A DNA stretch of 64,000 bases from Olsenella sp. An290. Its GTDB lineage: Bacteria > Actinomycetota > Coriobacteriia > Coriobacteriales > Atopobiaceae. Position 1 is the first letter of the stretch; each line of letters begins with the position of its first letter. The stretch is from NCBI RefSeq assembly GCF_002159535.1, contig NZ_NFIU01000011.1, forward strand, positions 1 through 64,000, given 5' to 3'. A program made the translations under genes and the position numbers. A model generated the notes under the pieces. It was not told the DNA's origin. It saw only the letters and a program-made list of their open reading frames with translations, and did no database searches. Of the stretch, positions 45,481 through 52,588 are shown one piece after another.

Positions 45481-46050
45481 CTAGTCTGCGGAGGCATTCC
45501 CCTTGCGGGCCCTGGCAAAGCTCAGGCAGTCCGCAGCCTTCTCGCCCGTGCGCAGGTAGGTGTAGGTGGGCATCTCAAAGAGCACGGGACTGAGCGCCGC
45601 CACGTCGACCTTGCCGTCCTCGGTCACAATCGCGTCGTCCGCGTAGGTGCCCGCCACCGAGCAGATGAAGTTCTCAAAGTGGTCGACCTCGTAGACGTCC
45701 TCCACGCGGCACTCCATGGAGAGCCTGGCGTCGTCGATGAGCGGGGCGCCGGCCTCGCCCGCGGTCCAGGCGAAGACGTCGGCCTTGCACTGGCGCGCGC
45801 CGCTCACGCTGCCGCAGTAGTCCGCGCGGTCGAGCCAGGACTCGTCCACCACGTTCACGGAGAGCACGCCGGCCTGCTTGATGCAGCCGTTGATGAAGTG
45901 CGCGCCGGCCAGGCTCACCATGATCTTGCTGTGGCTCGGGATGCCCGTGTGCGCGACGAGCGTCCAGGTGGGCTCGTCGCCGTTCATGGCGCCCACCACC
46001 ACGACGGGCATGGGATAGAGTGCGGGCTTGGGTCCGATGTTTCGCTTCAT
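45481..46050 (-). CDS. Flavin reductase-like / flavoredoxin family protein
   Basis: 189 residues with a split-barrel FMN-binding fold: ALYPMPVVVVGAMNGDEPTWTLVAHTG and SLAGAHFINGCIKQAGVLSVNVVDE match the flavoredoxin family. The ATG at 46050 follows AAAGGAGAGCC. It is transcribed divergently from a TetR gene, with a clear dyad operator between them, and is probably cotranscribed with the DUF362 gene 64 nt downstream. An electron-transfer role is inferred. Confidence 0.85.
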   Translation of the reverse strand: MKRNIGPKPALYPMPVVVVGAMNGDEPTWTLVAHTGIPSHSKIMVSLAGAHFINGCIKQAGVLSVNVVDESWLDRADYCGSVSGARQCKADVFAWTAGEAGAPLIDDARLSMECRVEDVYEVDHFENFICSVAGTYADDAIVTEDGKVDVAALSPVLFEMPTYTYLRTGEKAADCLSFARARKGNASAD

Positions 46051-46083
46051 GGCTCTCCTTTCGACAGGCAGGCTCGGTCGAGA

Positions 46084-46119
46084 CCTGTCCCGTTTTTTCT
46101 GAGAGAAAAAACCTGTCCC
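46084..46119. repeat. Degenerate REP-related hairpin
   Basis: GTTTTTTCT-GAG-AGAAAAAAC (46092-46112) forms a perfect 9-bp stem. CCTGTCCC lies on both sides as a direct repeat (46084-46091, 46112-46119) and matches the core of the REP units. It may be a decayed or chimeric member. It lies in the flavin reductase leader. Confidence 0.5.
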
Positions 46120-46123
46120 CTAT

Positions 46124-46149
46124 TCACGTAGGTTACGTGACGTCACGTA
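46124..46149. promoter_or_regulatory. TetR-type operator with three TACGTGA half-sites
   Basis: TCACGTA-GGT-TACGTGA (46124-46140) is immediately followed by a perfect 16-bp palindrome TACGTGACGTCACGTA (46134-46149) sharing its right half-site. It sits in the divergent region between the flavin reductase and the TetR gene. It is the probable binding site of that regulator, controlling both directions; this is inferred from position and symmetry. Confidence 0.7.
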
Positions 46150-46232
46150 TCTTGTAAAGGGGTTAGATGGGCCCAGAGAACTTTTCCGAGGTGGACGCTA
46201 TACTAGGCAGAAGGAGACACACGGAGGGTTCC

Positions 46233-46874
46233 ATGGCCGATTTCATACGGGCGCGCAGCGCCGAGCAGAAGGAGCAGCGCCTCGAGGAGATCAAGGGCGC
46301 GGCCCGCCGCCAGTTTTCCGAGCGCCCCTACCACGAGATCACGCTCACCACGATTGCCGACGAGCTGGGTTGGTCGCGCGCCAACCTCTACAAGTACGTG
46401 ACCACCAAGGAGGAGATCTTCCTGCTCCTCGCCGGGGACGAGTGCGGCAGCTACTTCCAGGCCCTTCTCGCCGCGCTCCCCGAGGGCTGCGGTCTTGCGC
46501 CCGACGTCGTGGCCGAGGTCTGGGCCGGAATCGCCAACGCCCACCAGGAGTACTTCCGGCTGGGCGACCTGCTCACCACGATCATCGAGACCAACGTGAC
46601 GGTGGAGCGGCTCGCCCACTTCAAGGGCGGCTACTATGCCAAGGTCGACGAGATGTCCGATCGCCTGCCGCGCATCCTTCCCATCGCCCCCGAGCGCGTC
46701 GAGCCCCTGCTCATGGCCATCTACTATCACGCCGTCGGCCTCGTGAGCGGGTGCTGGCGCAACCCGCTCGTGGCGCAGGCCCTCGAGTCGATCGGCCGCG
46801 GGCGGCGCCAGGTTGACTTCCGCGCCGAGATGCGCGACTTCATCGGGATGTGCCTCGCGCACTGCGCGGGGTAG
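46233..46874 (+). CDS. TetR/AcrR-family regulator
   Basis: 213 residues. The N-terminal helix-turn-helix (about 15-62: EEIKGAARRQFSERPYHEITLTTIADELGWSRANLYKYVTTKEEIF) is classic. The C-terminal ligand domain (about 75-213) is helical and unassigned. The ATG at 46233 follows ACGGAGGG; TATACT (46199-46204) is a possible -10. It most likely represses the divergent flavin reductase-DUF362 pair. Confidence 0.9.
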   Translation: MADFIRARSAEQKEQRLEEIKGAARRQFSERPYHEITLTTIADELGWSRANLYKYVTTKEEIFLLLAGDECGSYFQALLAALPEGCGLAPDVVAEVWAGIANAHQEYFRLGDLLTTIIETNVTVERLAHFKGGYYAKVDEMSDRLPRILPIAPERVEPLLMAIYYHAVGLVSGCWRNPLVAQALESIGRGRRQVDFRAEMRDFIGMCLAHCAG

Positions 46875-46926
46875 CCACAGGGCCCAGGGGCCTGCCCCCG
46901 CACCCCCACATCCGCGAGTGACTGAT

Positions 46927-46966
46927 TTCGGGCGGACGGGCCCCCAGGGAGGCCCGTCCGCCCGAA
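46927..46966 (+). terminator. Hairpin after the TetR gene
   Basis: A perfect 16-bp stem, TTCGGGCGGACGGGCC (46927-46942) with its complement at 46951-46966, in the convergent gap before the copper ATPase gene. No U-tract. The rest of the 46875-47136 gap shows only GC-rich sequence. Confidence 0.7.
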
Positions 46967-47136
46967 TGCCGTCACCTGGACGCGGCGGGGGCCAGGCCCA
47001 AGCGCGAGTGAGCGCAGAGCGCCCCCACCCCAAGAACGGCAGGGGCGAGGGCGTTCTACTTAGGGAGTCCTTCTTACGACGTCCCTCTTACGACATCCTT
47101 CTCGCCAGGCCCTCCCGCCCGGCACGTGACTCGCGG

Positions 47137-47343
47137 CTACGCGACGGCGGCCTCGTAGCCCGCCTCGGCGACGGCGGCCACGAGGGCGTCGTCGGCCACG
47201 GAGTCAGCGGCCTCGACGGTGGCGGTGCCAGCCTCGAGGCTCACGTCCACGGAGCTCACGCCGTCGACGCCCTCGAGCGCCTTCTTCACGTGCGCGACGC
47301 AGTGCTGGCACATCATGCCGGTGACGTTCAGGGTCTTGGTCAT
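47137..47343 (-). CDS. Possible internal CopZ-like copper chaperone inside copA
   Basis: The last 68 codons of copA form a complete HMA domain that begins with its own ATG (MTKTLNVTGMMCQHC) preceded by AGAAGGGA at 7-nt spacing. This looks like a stand-alone copZ start that has been joined in frame to copA through an Ala/Pro-rich linker. Internal initiation could yield a free chaperone in addition to the pump. There is no direct proof of translation. Confidence 0.4.
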   Translation of the reverse strand: MTKTLNVTGMMCQHCVAHVKKALEGVDGVSSVDVSLEAGTATVEAADSVADDALVAAVAEAGYEAAVA

Positions 47344-49722
47344 GGTCCCATCCCTTCTCTCGGTCGCGGGCGCAGGCGCGCCGGCGACGCTCTCAACGGA
47401 CACGGCCACCTCGGTGGCCGGGGTTGCCTCGGACGCCGCGCGCTCGCTCGGCCTCCAGGTGCGCAGGCGCAGGGCGTTGGTCACCACGAAGACGGAGCTG
47501 AAGCCCATGGCGGCCGCGCCGATCATCGGGTTGAGCGTGATGCCCCAGGGCGTGAGCGCGCCGGCGGCCACGGGGATGCAGATCGCGTTGTAGAAGAGCG
47601 CCCAGAAGAGGTTCTGCTTGATGTTTCTCATCGTGGCGCGGGAGAGCTCCATCGAGGTGGCCACGTCGGCCGGGTCGGAGTGCATGAGGACCACGTCGGC
47701 CGAGGAGATGGCCACGTCGGTGCCCGCCCCGATGGCAATGCCCACGTCCGCGCGGGCGAGCGCCGGCGCGTCGTTGATGCCGTCGCCCACCATGGCCACG
47801 GTGCGCCCGGCCTCCTGGAGCTCGCGGACCTTGGCCTCCTTCTGCGCGGGCAGCACGCCGGCGATGACCTCGTCCACGCCCACCTGCCGCGCCACGGCGG
47901 CCGCGGTGCGCTCCTGGTCGCCGGTGAGAAGCACCGTGCGGGCCCCCATCGCGCGGAGCCGTGCGATGGCGGAGGCGCTCGTGGGCTTCACGGGGTCGGC
48001 CACGGCGACCATGCCCAGCGCACGGCCGCCAAGCGAGAAGAACAGCGGGGTCTTGCCGTCGTCCGCGAGCGTCGCGGCCGCGTCGGCGAGCGAGCCGAGC
48101 CCCACGCCGCGCCCCTCCATGAGGCGGGCGTTTCCGGCGAGCGCGGGCATGCCGTCCACCGTCGCCGCAAGGCCGCCGCCCGGGATCTGGTCGAACCCCT
48201 CGACGCGCGCGCTGCGCTCGGCGCCCGGGTCCTTCTCGTCCGCGTAGGCGCAGATGGCGGACGCCAGCGGGTGCTCGCTCCTGCGCTCGAGGGCCGCGGC
48301 CACGCGCAGCAGCTCGTCCTCGGACACGCCCGGGGCAAGAAGGACGTCCGTCACGCGCGGCGCGCCCGCCGTCACGGTGCCCGTCTTGTCGAGCACGACG
48401 GCGTCCACGTTGCAGGCGGTCTCGAGCGCCTCGGCGGACTTGATGAGAATCCCGTTGGCGGCGCCGCGGCCGGTGCCCACCATGATGGCCGTGGGCGTGG
48501 CCAGGCCGAGGGCGCACGGGCAGGAGATCACGAGGATCGAGATGGCGTGCGTGAGCGCCGTGGCCACGTTGCCCGCGAGCGCGAGCCACGCCACGAACGT
48601 CACCGCGGCGATGGCGATGACCACGGGCACGAAGACGCCGGCGATCTTGTCAGCCATGCGCTCGATGGGGGCCTTGGAGCTCGTGGCCTCGTCCACGAGG
48701 CGGATGATGCCGGCGAGCGTGGTGTCGTCGCCGACGGCGCGCGCCTCCAGGGCGAGCCAGCCGCGCGTGGAGACCGTGGCGCCGGTCACGTGGTCGCCGG
48801 GGGCCACCTCGCGTGGCACGCTCTCCCCCGTGATGGCGGACTCGTCGATGGCGGCCGTGCCCTCCACCACCACGCCGTCCACCGGTACCGACTCGCCGGC
48901 GCGCACGATCACGCGCTCCCCCACGGCCACGTCCTCGGTGGGGACCTCGCGCTCCTCGCCGTCTCGGACGACCGTGGCCGTCTTGGGCGCGAGGTCCATG
49001 AGGGCGGCGATGGCGTCCGTGGTGCGTCCCTTGGCCCGCGCCTCGAAGAACTTGCCGAGCGTGATGAGGGTGAGGATCATGCCGGCCGAGTCGAAGTAGA
49101 GGTCGTGCGCGGCCGCGTGGAGCGCGGCGGCGTCACCCGCACCCGCGGCCCACGCCATACGGTAGAGCTGCGCGATCGACCAGGCGGCCGAGGCGGCCGA
49201 GCCCAGCGCGATGAGCGAGTCCATGTTGGGCGCGCGATGCCAGAGCGTGCGGAAGCCCGTTATGAAGTAGTGCCGGTTCACAAAGAGGATCGGCGCACAC
49301 AGCAGGAGCTGCGTGAGGCCGAGCGCCATGAGGTTGGCCTCGCCCGCGAGCGCGGGCGGCTGCGGCCAGCCGAACATCGGGCCCATGGCCACGTAGAAGA
49401 GCGGCACCGAGAAGACCGCTGAGACTATCAGCTGGTCGCGCTTCTCGCGAATGGCCTTCTCGGCGGCCGCGCCGGGGCGCTCCGTCGGGGCCGCGCCCCT
49501 CTCGCCCGGCCGCGCGCGCCGGGTGGCCCCGTAGCCGGACTCCTCGATGGCCGCCACCACCGCGGCCGCCGTCTCGGGCGAGCCGTCGTAGTCGAGCTCC
49601 ATCGAGTTCTTGAGCAGGTTCACGTTGGCGCAGGTGACGCCCGCCACCTCGCCCGCCGCCTTCTGCACCCGGCTCGAGCACGCCGCGCAGGTCATGCCCG
49701 TGATGTCAAACGTCTCTCTCAT
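47137..49722 (-). CDS. copA: Copper-transporting P1B-type ATPase with N- and C-terminal metal-binding domains
   Basis: 861 residues, a membrane pump exporting Cu(I). One HMA domain at the N terminus (GMTCAACSSRV) and a second, unusually placed, at the C terminus (GMMCQHCVAHV). In between are the ion-site CPC in SCPCALGLATP, phosphorylation DKTGTVT, HP motif SEHPLA, TGD and GDGINDAPAL. Both HMA CxxC pairs are intact. The start at 49722 follows GGAGGTGGG. csoR lies just upstream on the same strand, with a REP pair between. Confidence 0.96.
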   Translation of the reverse strand: MRETFDITGMTCAACSSRVQKAAGEVAGVTCANVNLLKNSMELDYDGSPETAAAVVAAIEESGYGATRRARPGERGAAPTERPGAAAEKAIREKRDQLIVSAVFSVPLFYVAMGPMFGWPQPPALAGEANLMALGLTQLLLCAPILFVNRHYFITGFRTLWHRAPNMDSLIALGSAASAAWSIAQLYRMAWAAGAGDAAALHAAAHDLYFDSAGMILTLITLGKFFEARAKGRTTDAIAALMDLAPKTATVVRDGEEREVPTEDVAVGERVIVRAGESVPVDGVVVEGTAAIDESAITGESVPREVAPGDHVTGATVSTRGWLALEARAVGDDTTLAGIIRLVDEATSSKAPIERMADKIAGVFVPVVIAIAAVTFVAWLALAGNVATALTHAISILVISCPCALGLATPTAIMVGTGRGAANGILIKSAEALETACNVDAVVLDKTGTVTAGAPRVTDVLLAPGVSEDELLRVAAALERRSEHPLASAICAYADEKDPGAERSARVEGFDQIPGGGLAATVDGMPALAGNARLMEGRGVGLGSLADAAATLADDGKTPLFFSLGGRALGMVAVADPVKPTSASAIARLRAMGARTVLLTGDQERTAAAVARQVGVDEVIAGVLPAQKEAKVRELQEAGRTVAMVGDGINDAPALARADVGIAIGAGTDVAISSADVVLMHSDPADVATSMELSRATMRNIKQNLFWALFYNAICIPVAAGALTPWGITLNPMIGAAAMGFSSVFVVTNALRLRTWRPSERAASEATPATEVAVSVESVAGAPAPATERRDGTMTKTLNVTGMMCQHCVAHVKKALEGVDGVSSVDVSLEAGTATVEAADSVADDALVAAVAEAGYEAAVA

Positions 49723-49735
49723 CCCACCTCCTACC

Positions 49736-49791
49736 GTGCAAAGGGGACAGTCACTTTTGCACGCGTGCAAAAGTGACTGTCCCCTTTGCAC
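49736..49791. repeat. Pair of inverted REP units between csoR and copA
   Basis: Units at 49736-49762 (GTGCAAAGGGGACAG start) and 49765-49791 (GTGCAAAAGTGACTG start), only 2 nt apart, forming a nearly continuous palindrome. The right unit ends three bases from the csoR stop codon; the left one is 13 nt from the copA start codon. Confidence 0.92.
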
Positions 49792-49794
49792 ACA

Positions 49795-50118
49795 TCACAT
49801 GAACTTCTTGAAGAGGCCCATGACCTCGTCGATGACCTCCTCGTCACCGGCGCGGACGCGCTCGACCACGCAGGTCTCCAGGTGATCGCGCATGACCTCG
49901 CGCGAGATGGCCTTCACGGCCGACTCCACGGCGGCGAGCTGCGTGAGGACGTCGCCGCAGTATCGGTCCTCCTCCACCATCTGCCGGATGCCGTTCAGCT
50001 GCCCCACCGCGCGGTTGATCCGGCGCGTCACGCTTGCCTTGAGCTCGGGAGAGCGAGGCGTGTGCTTGTGCGCGCCGCACCGCGGGCAGGCCGCCGTCCC
50101 GTCAAACTCTGTCTCCAC
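49795..50118 (-). CDS. csoR: CsoR-family copper-sensing repressor
   Basis: 107 residues from a GTG at 50118 (AAGGGAGG upstream, spacing about 10); a GTG at 50142 is possible but has a poor site. The all-helical CsoR core has the copper-ligand pattern Cys (DRYCGDVLTQL), His (MRDHLETC) and Cys (ETCVVERV). An extra N-terminal CPRCGAHKH is present. It represses copper-export genes; copA lies just downstream and two dyads with the CsoR-operator pattern lie upstream. Confidence 0.92.
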   Translation of the reverse strand: METEFDGTAACPRCGAHKHTPRSPELKASVTRRINRAVGQLNGIRQMVEEDRYCGDVLTQLAAVESAVKAISREVMRDHLETCVVERVRAGDEEVIDEVMGLFKKFM

Positions 50119-50142
50119 GAAAATGCGACCTCCCTTGGACAC

Positions 50143-50198
50143 ATACCCCCATGGGGTTTGCTGCTGCCAACTCTATACCCATAGGGGGTATGTGTCAA
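50143..50198 (-). promoter_or_regulatory. csoR-copA promoter with two CsoR-type operators
   Basis: On the minus strand TTGACA (50193-50198) and TATAGA (50172-50177) form a promoter with a short spacer. The dyad TATACCCATAGGGGGTAT (50174-50191) fills the space between them. A second similar block, ATACCCCCATGGGGT (50143-50157), lies downstream. G/C tracts flanked by TAT/ATA match known CsoR operators. Confidence 0.75.
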
Positions 50199-50289
50199 AC
50201 AGTGTTTCCCAGACCACGAAGAAGCGCCCGACCGTGCTACGCTAGCCCAGACGCACCACTACGCACCAGTGCCCGGCAGGGAGGAAACC

Positions 50290-50856
50290 ATGCAGCTCAG
50301 GACCCCTCGGCTCATCCTGCGCCCCTGGACCGCCAGCGACGCGGAGGCGCTCTTTCGCTATGCCCGCGACCCCGAGGTCGGCCCGCGGGCAGGCTGGCCG
50401 GCACATGCCAGCGTCGAGGAAAGCCGGGAGGTCATCCGGACGATACTCTCGATGCCGGAGACCTACGCCCTCGTGGTGAGAGGGGCCGAGCCGGCCGACG
50501 AGCCCGTCGGGGCCGCGAGCCTCATGATCGGCGCGGCGTCACGGCTCTGCGTCGGCGCGCGCGAGGCGGAAATCGGCTACTGGCTGGGGCGGCCGCTCTG
50601 GGGGCGGGGCTACATGCCCGAGGCCGTGGGCGCGCTCGTCGCCCACGCCTTCCGCGACCTCAGGCTCGACGCCGTCTGGTGCGGCTACTACGAGGGCAAC
50701 GAGCAGAGCCGCCGCGTGCAGGAGAAGGCCGGGCTCATCCCGCACCACGTGGTCGACGTGGCGCCGGGGAGCTCATCGTTCGGGACCACGAGCGAGCACG
50801 TGACCCGCCTTACGCGCGCCGAGTGGGAGAGCCGGGAGGCCGACGGCCGGCGCTAG
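50290..50856 (+). CDS. GNAT acetyltransferase, RimJ/RimL type
   Basis: 188 residues. LRTPRLILRPWTASDAEALFRYA at the N terminus, the acetyl-CoA loop WLGRPLWGRGYMPEAVGALVAHAF and NEQSRRVQEKAGL mark the RimJ/RimL subfamily. ATG follows GGGAGGAAACC. The substrate is unknown. It stands alone between csoR and the choloylglycine hydrolase. Confidence 0.88.
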   Translation: MQLRTPRLILRPWTASDAEALFRYARDPEVGPRAGWPAHASVEESREVIRTILSMPETYALVVRGAEPADEPVGAASLMIGAASRLCVGAREAEIGYWLGRPLWGRGYMPEAVGALVAHAFRDLRLDAVWCGYYEGNEQSRRVQEKAGLIPHHVVDVAPGSSSFGTTSEHVTRLTRAEWESREADGRR

Positions 50857-50901
50857 CCCGACACGGCCCCGCGCCCCGCCCGCCACTTCCCGCGCGCGTC
50901 C

Positions 50902-51822
50902 CTACCCCGCGAGCGGATAGGCCCTGATCTGCGGGTCCTCGTAGGTGGCGTGGTAGTACGTGAGCGTGGCGGCCGAGAACCCGCTCGTATAGAGCGTGCG
51001 CTCCCACGAGCCGTCGGCCTCCTGGGCGCACCCCATCGGCACGGCCACCGACCCAAGCGTCCTGAAGAGGCGCGTGACGTTGTCGCGCTCCCCGCTCTGC
51101 GCCGGGTAGTGGGCGTTCACGAAGGCGGCCTTCGCAAGGCGTGCAGGCGAGCAGTAGTCGCCCGGCATCCCGCGCATCCCCGCGCCCGACCCAAAGGGCG
51201 CAAGGCTCGCCGAGCCCCACGAGGCCGTCGCCGGCTCCTCCGTCCCCAGCAGCAGGTAGTTCCTGAGGTTCTGGCGATGCCAGCCAAACTCGGGCTCGTT
51301 GGCGAGCGCGTCGACGTCGTCCTCCCAGACGGTGAGGCCCCGCTCCAGGCACTCGACCACGATGGAGCCCGTGGCGTCGGCGACGATCCAGTGAAGGCTC
51401 GCCACAGGAAGGCGCCCGCTCACCGGCCGCGCGACCACGGTGACCCGCGCCAGGGCGGCGCGAGCCTCCGCGACGCTCGAGAAGTTGCGCGCGATCCAGT
51501 ACGGCAGCTCGTAGGCCGCCACGTTGACGGTGCCCTCCACGGGGGCCTGGGCGTAGCGCGCGCTCTGGGGGAAGTTGAGCCCGGCGACGGCGAGACCGGC
51601 GTCGTTGCCGCAGTCAAAGTAGAGCGGCACGCCCTCCTCGACGATCCCCATGCCAATGACGGCATGCCCGCGCGCCGGCTCGTCGGGCCGCTCGAAGGCA
51701 CGGGGGACGTTGGCGTCGGCCGGGGTGCGGAGCACCCGCTCGCCGTACCCGAAGCTCCAGTCAAGGTTGCGGCCAAAGAACATGCCGCCCTTGTCGTCCG
51801 TGAACCTGACCGCCGTGCACAT
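50902..51822 (-). CDS. Choloylglycine hydrolase family protein (bile salt hydrolase-like)
   Basis: 306 residues. After Met removal, Cys2 (MCTAVRF) would be the N-terminal nucleophile. GRNLDWSF supplies the conserved Arg and Asp, GLNFPQSARY, LANEPEFGWHRQNLRNY the conserved Asn region, and ERTLYTS the C-terminal Arg. No signal peptide, so cytosolic. The start at 51822 follows GAGGGGAGGG. Bile salt hydrolase and penicillin V acylase share this fold; the gut-type gene content favours the former. Confidence 0.9.
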   Translation of the reverse strand: MCTAVRFTDDKGGMFFGRNLDWSFGYGERVLRTPADANVPRAFERPDEPARGHAVIGMGIVEEGVPLYFDCGNDAGLAVAGLNFPQSARYAQAPVEGTVNVAAYELPYWIARNFSSVAEARAALARVTVVARPVSGRLPVASLHWIVADATGSIVVECLERGLTVWEDDVDALANEPEFGWHRQNLRNYLLLGTEEPATASWGSASLAPFGSGAGMRGMPGDYCSPARLAKAAFVNAHYPAQSGERDNVTRLFRTLGSVAVPMGCAQEADGSWERTLYTSGFSAATLTYYHATYEDPQIRAYPLAG

Positions 51823-51948
51823 GGGCCCTCCCCTCGCCATGGGCCCGCCTCGGGCCCTTTCAGGTGATGGTACCCACGCGCACGCGAGGGGTCCCCCGGC
51901 CCACCCCATCGCCATCATGCTGAAACGGCGCTGGCCCCGCCCGCGATC

Positions 51949-52146
51949 CTAAGGGCGCCGGGCGAGAAGAACCCCCGCCCCAAACATCACCGCACCCATC
52001 AGGAGCGCAGGGACAACGTCGGTGGCGGGGGCAAGCACGACGAGCGGGAGGGACACGACGACGCATCCCCCACAGAGCGTCGCGCAGAGCGCACCGAGCC
52101 TCCTCAGGTACGAGGCCTCCCCTAGCGGCGAATACGTTCCGGGCAT
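51949..52146 (-). CDS. Small two-helix membrane protein
   Basis: 65 residues from an ATG at 52146 after ACGGAGGGAG. Two hydrophobic stretches (about 20-38, CATLCGGCVVVSLPLVVLA, and 42-60, DVVPALLMGAVMFGAGVLL) are preceded by a short polar head. No family recognised. Confidence 0.6.
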   Translation of the reverse strand: MPGTYSPLGEASYLRRLGALCATLCGGCVVVSLPLVVLAPATDVVPALLMGAVMFGAGVLLARRP

Positions 52147-52588
52147 GGCGCGCTCCCTCCGTCGTCTCCTCTTCAGCCCGAGCGTAGGCCGGCCGTGTAA
52201 GCGCCCCGTAAGCGAACGAACAGGGCGTCGCAAGCGCCACGTCAGGCTTCCGGTAGCTCTGAGCAGGGAAAAGAGCGGGACGCGCACCAAAGGTCAACGA
52301 GCCCGCCAGCGCATGGGCACGCGTCCGCCGCTCACGGGCGCACGTCCGCCGCCCACCGAAACCTCGCCCGCCGCACGCGGGCGCCCACCGCCTGTGACCG
52401 GCCCCGTCAGTGGGCGGGCAGCCAGCCGAGAGACAACGCCTCGGCAGCCGCTGATACGCTCCTTCCCCCATGTCGGATCGAGCGAGAGGAGCGGCCATGA
52501 GACAGACACGGCACATCCCCGCGGGCAAGGCCCCGGGAGCGCGCACGAACGGGCGAGGCAGGGAGGGACGCGGAGCGAGGAGGCGCGC
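52147..52588. other. Intergenic region, no supported gene
   Basis: 442 nt between a small membrane-protein gene and the surface-protein gene, divergently oriented. Open frames here are only continuations with poor codon use. TGATACGCT near 52450 could be a -10 for the surface protein, but no firm promoter or repeat is seen. Confidence 0.5.

Noticed and set aside
51860-52546. Arg/Pro-rich open frames between the choloylglycine hydrolase and surface-protein genes
   Set aside because: No ribosome-binding site, no recognisable domain and codon use unlike neighbours; only the 65-residue membrane protein is supported.
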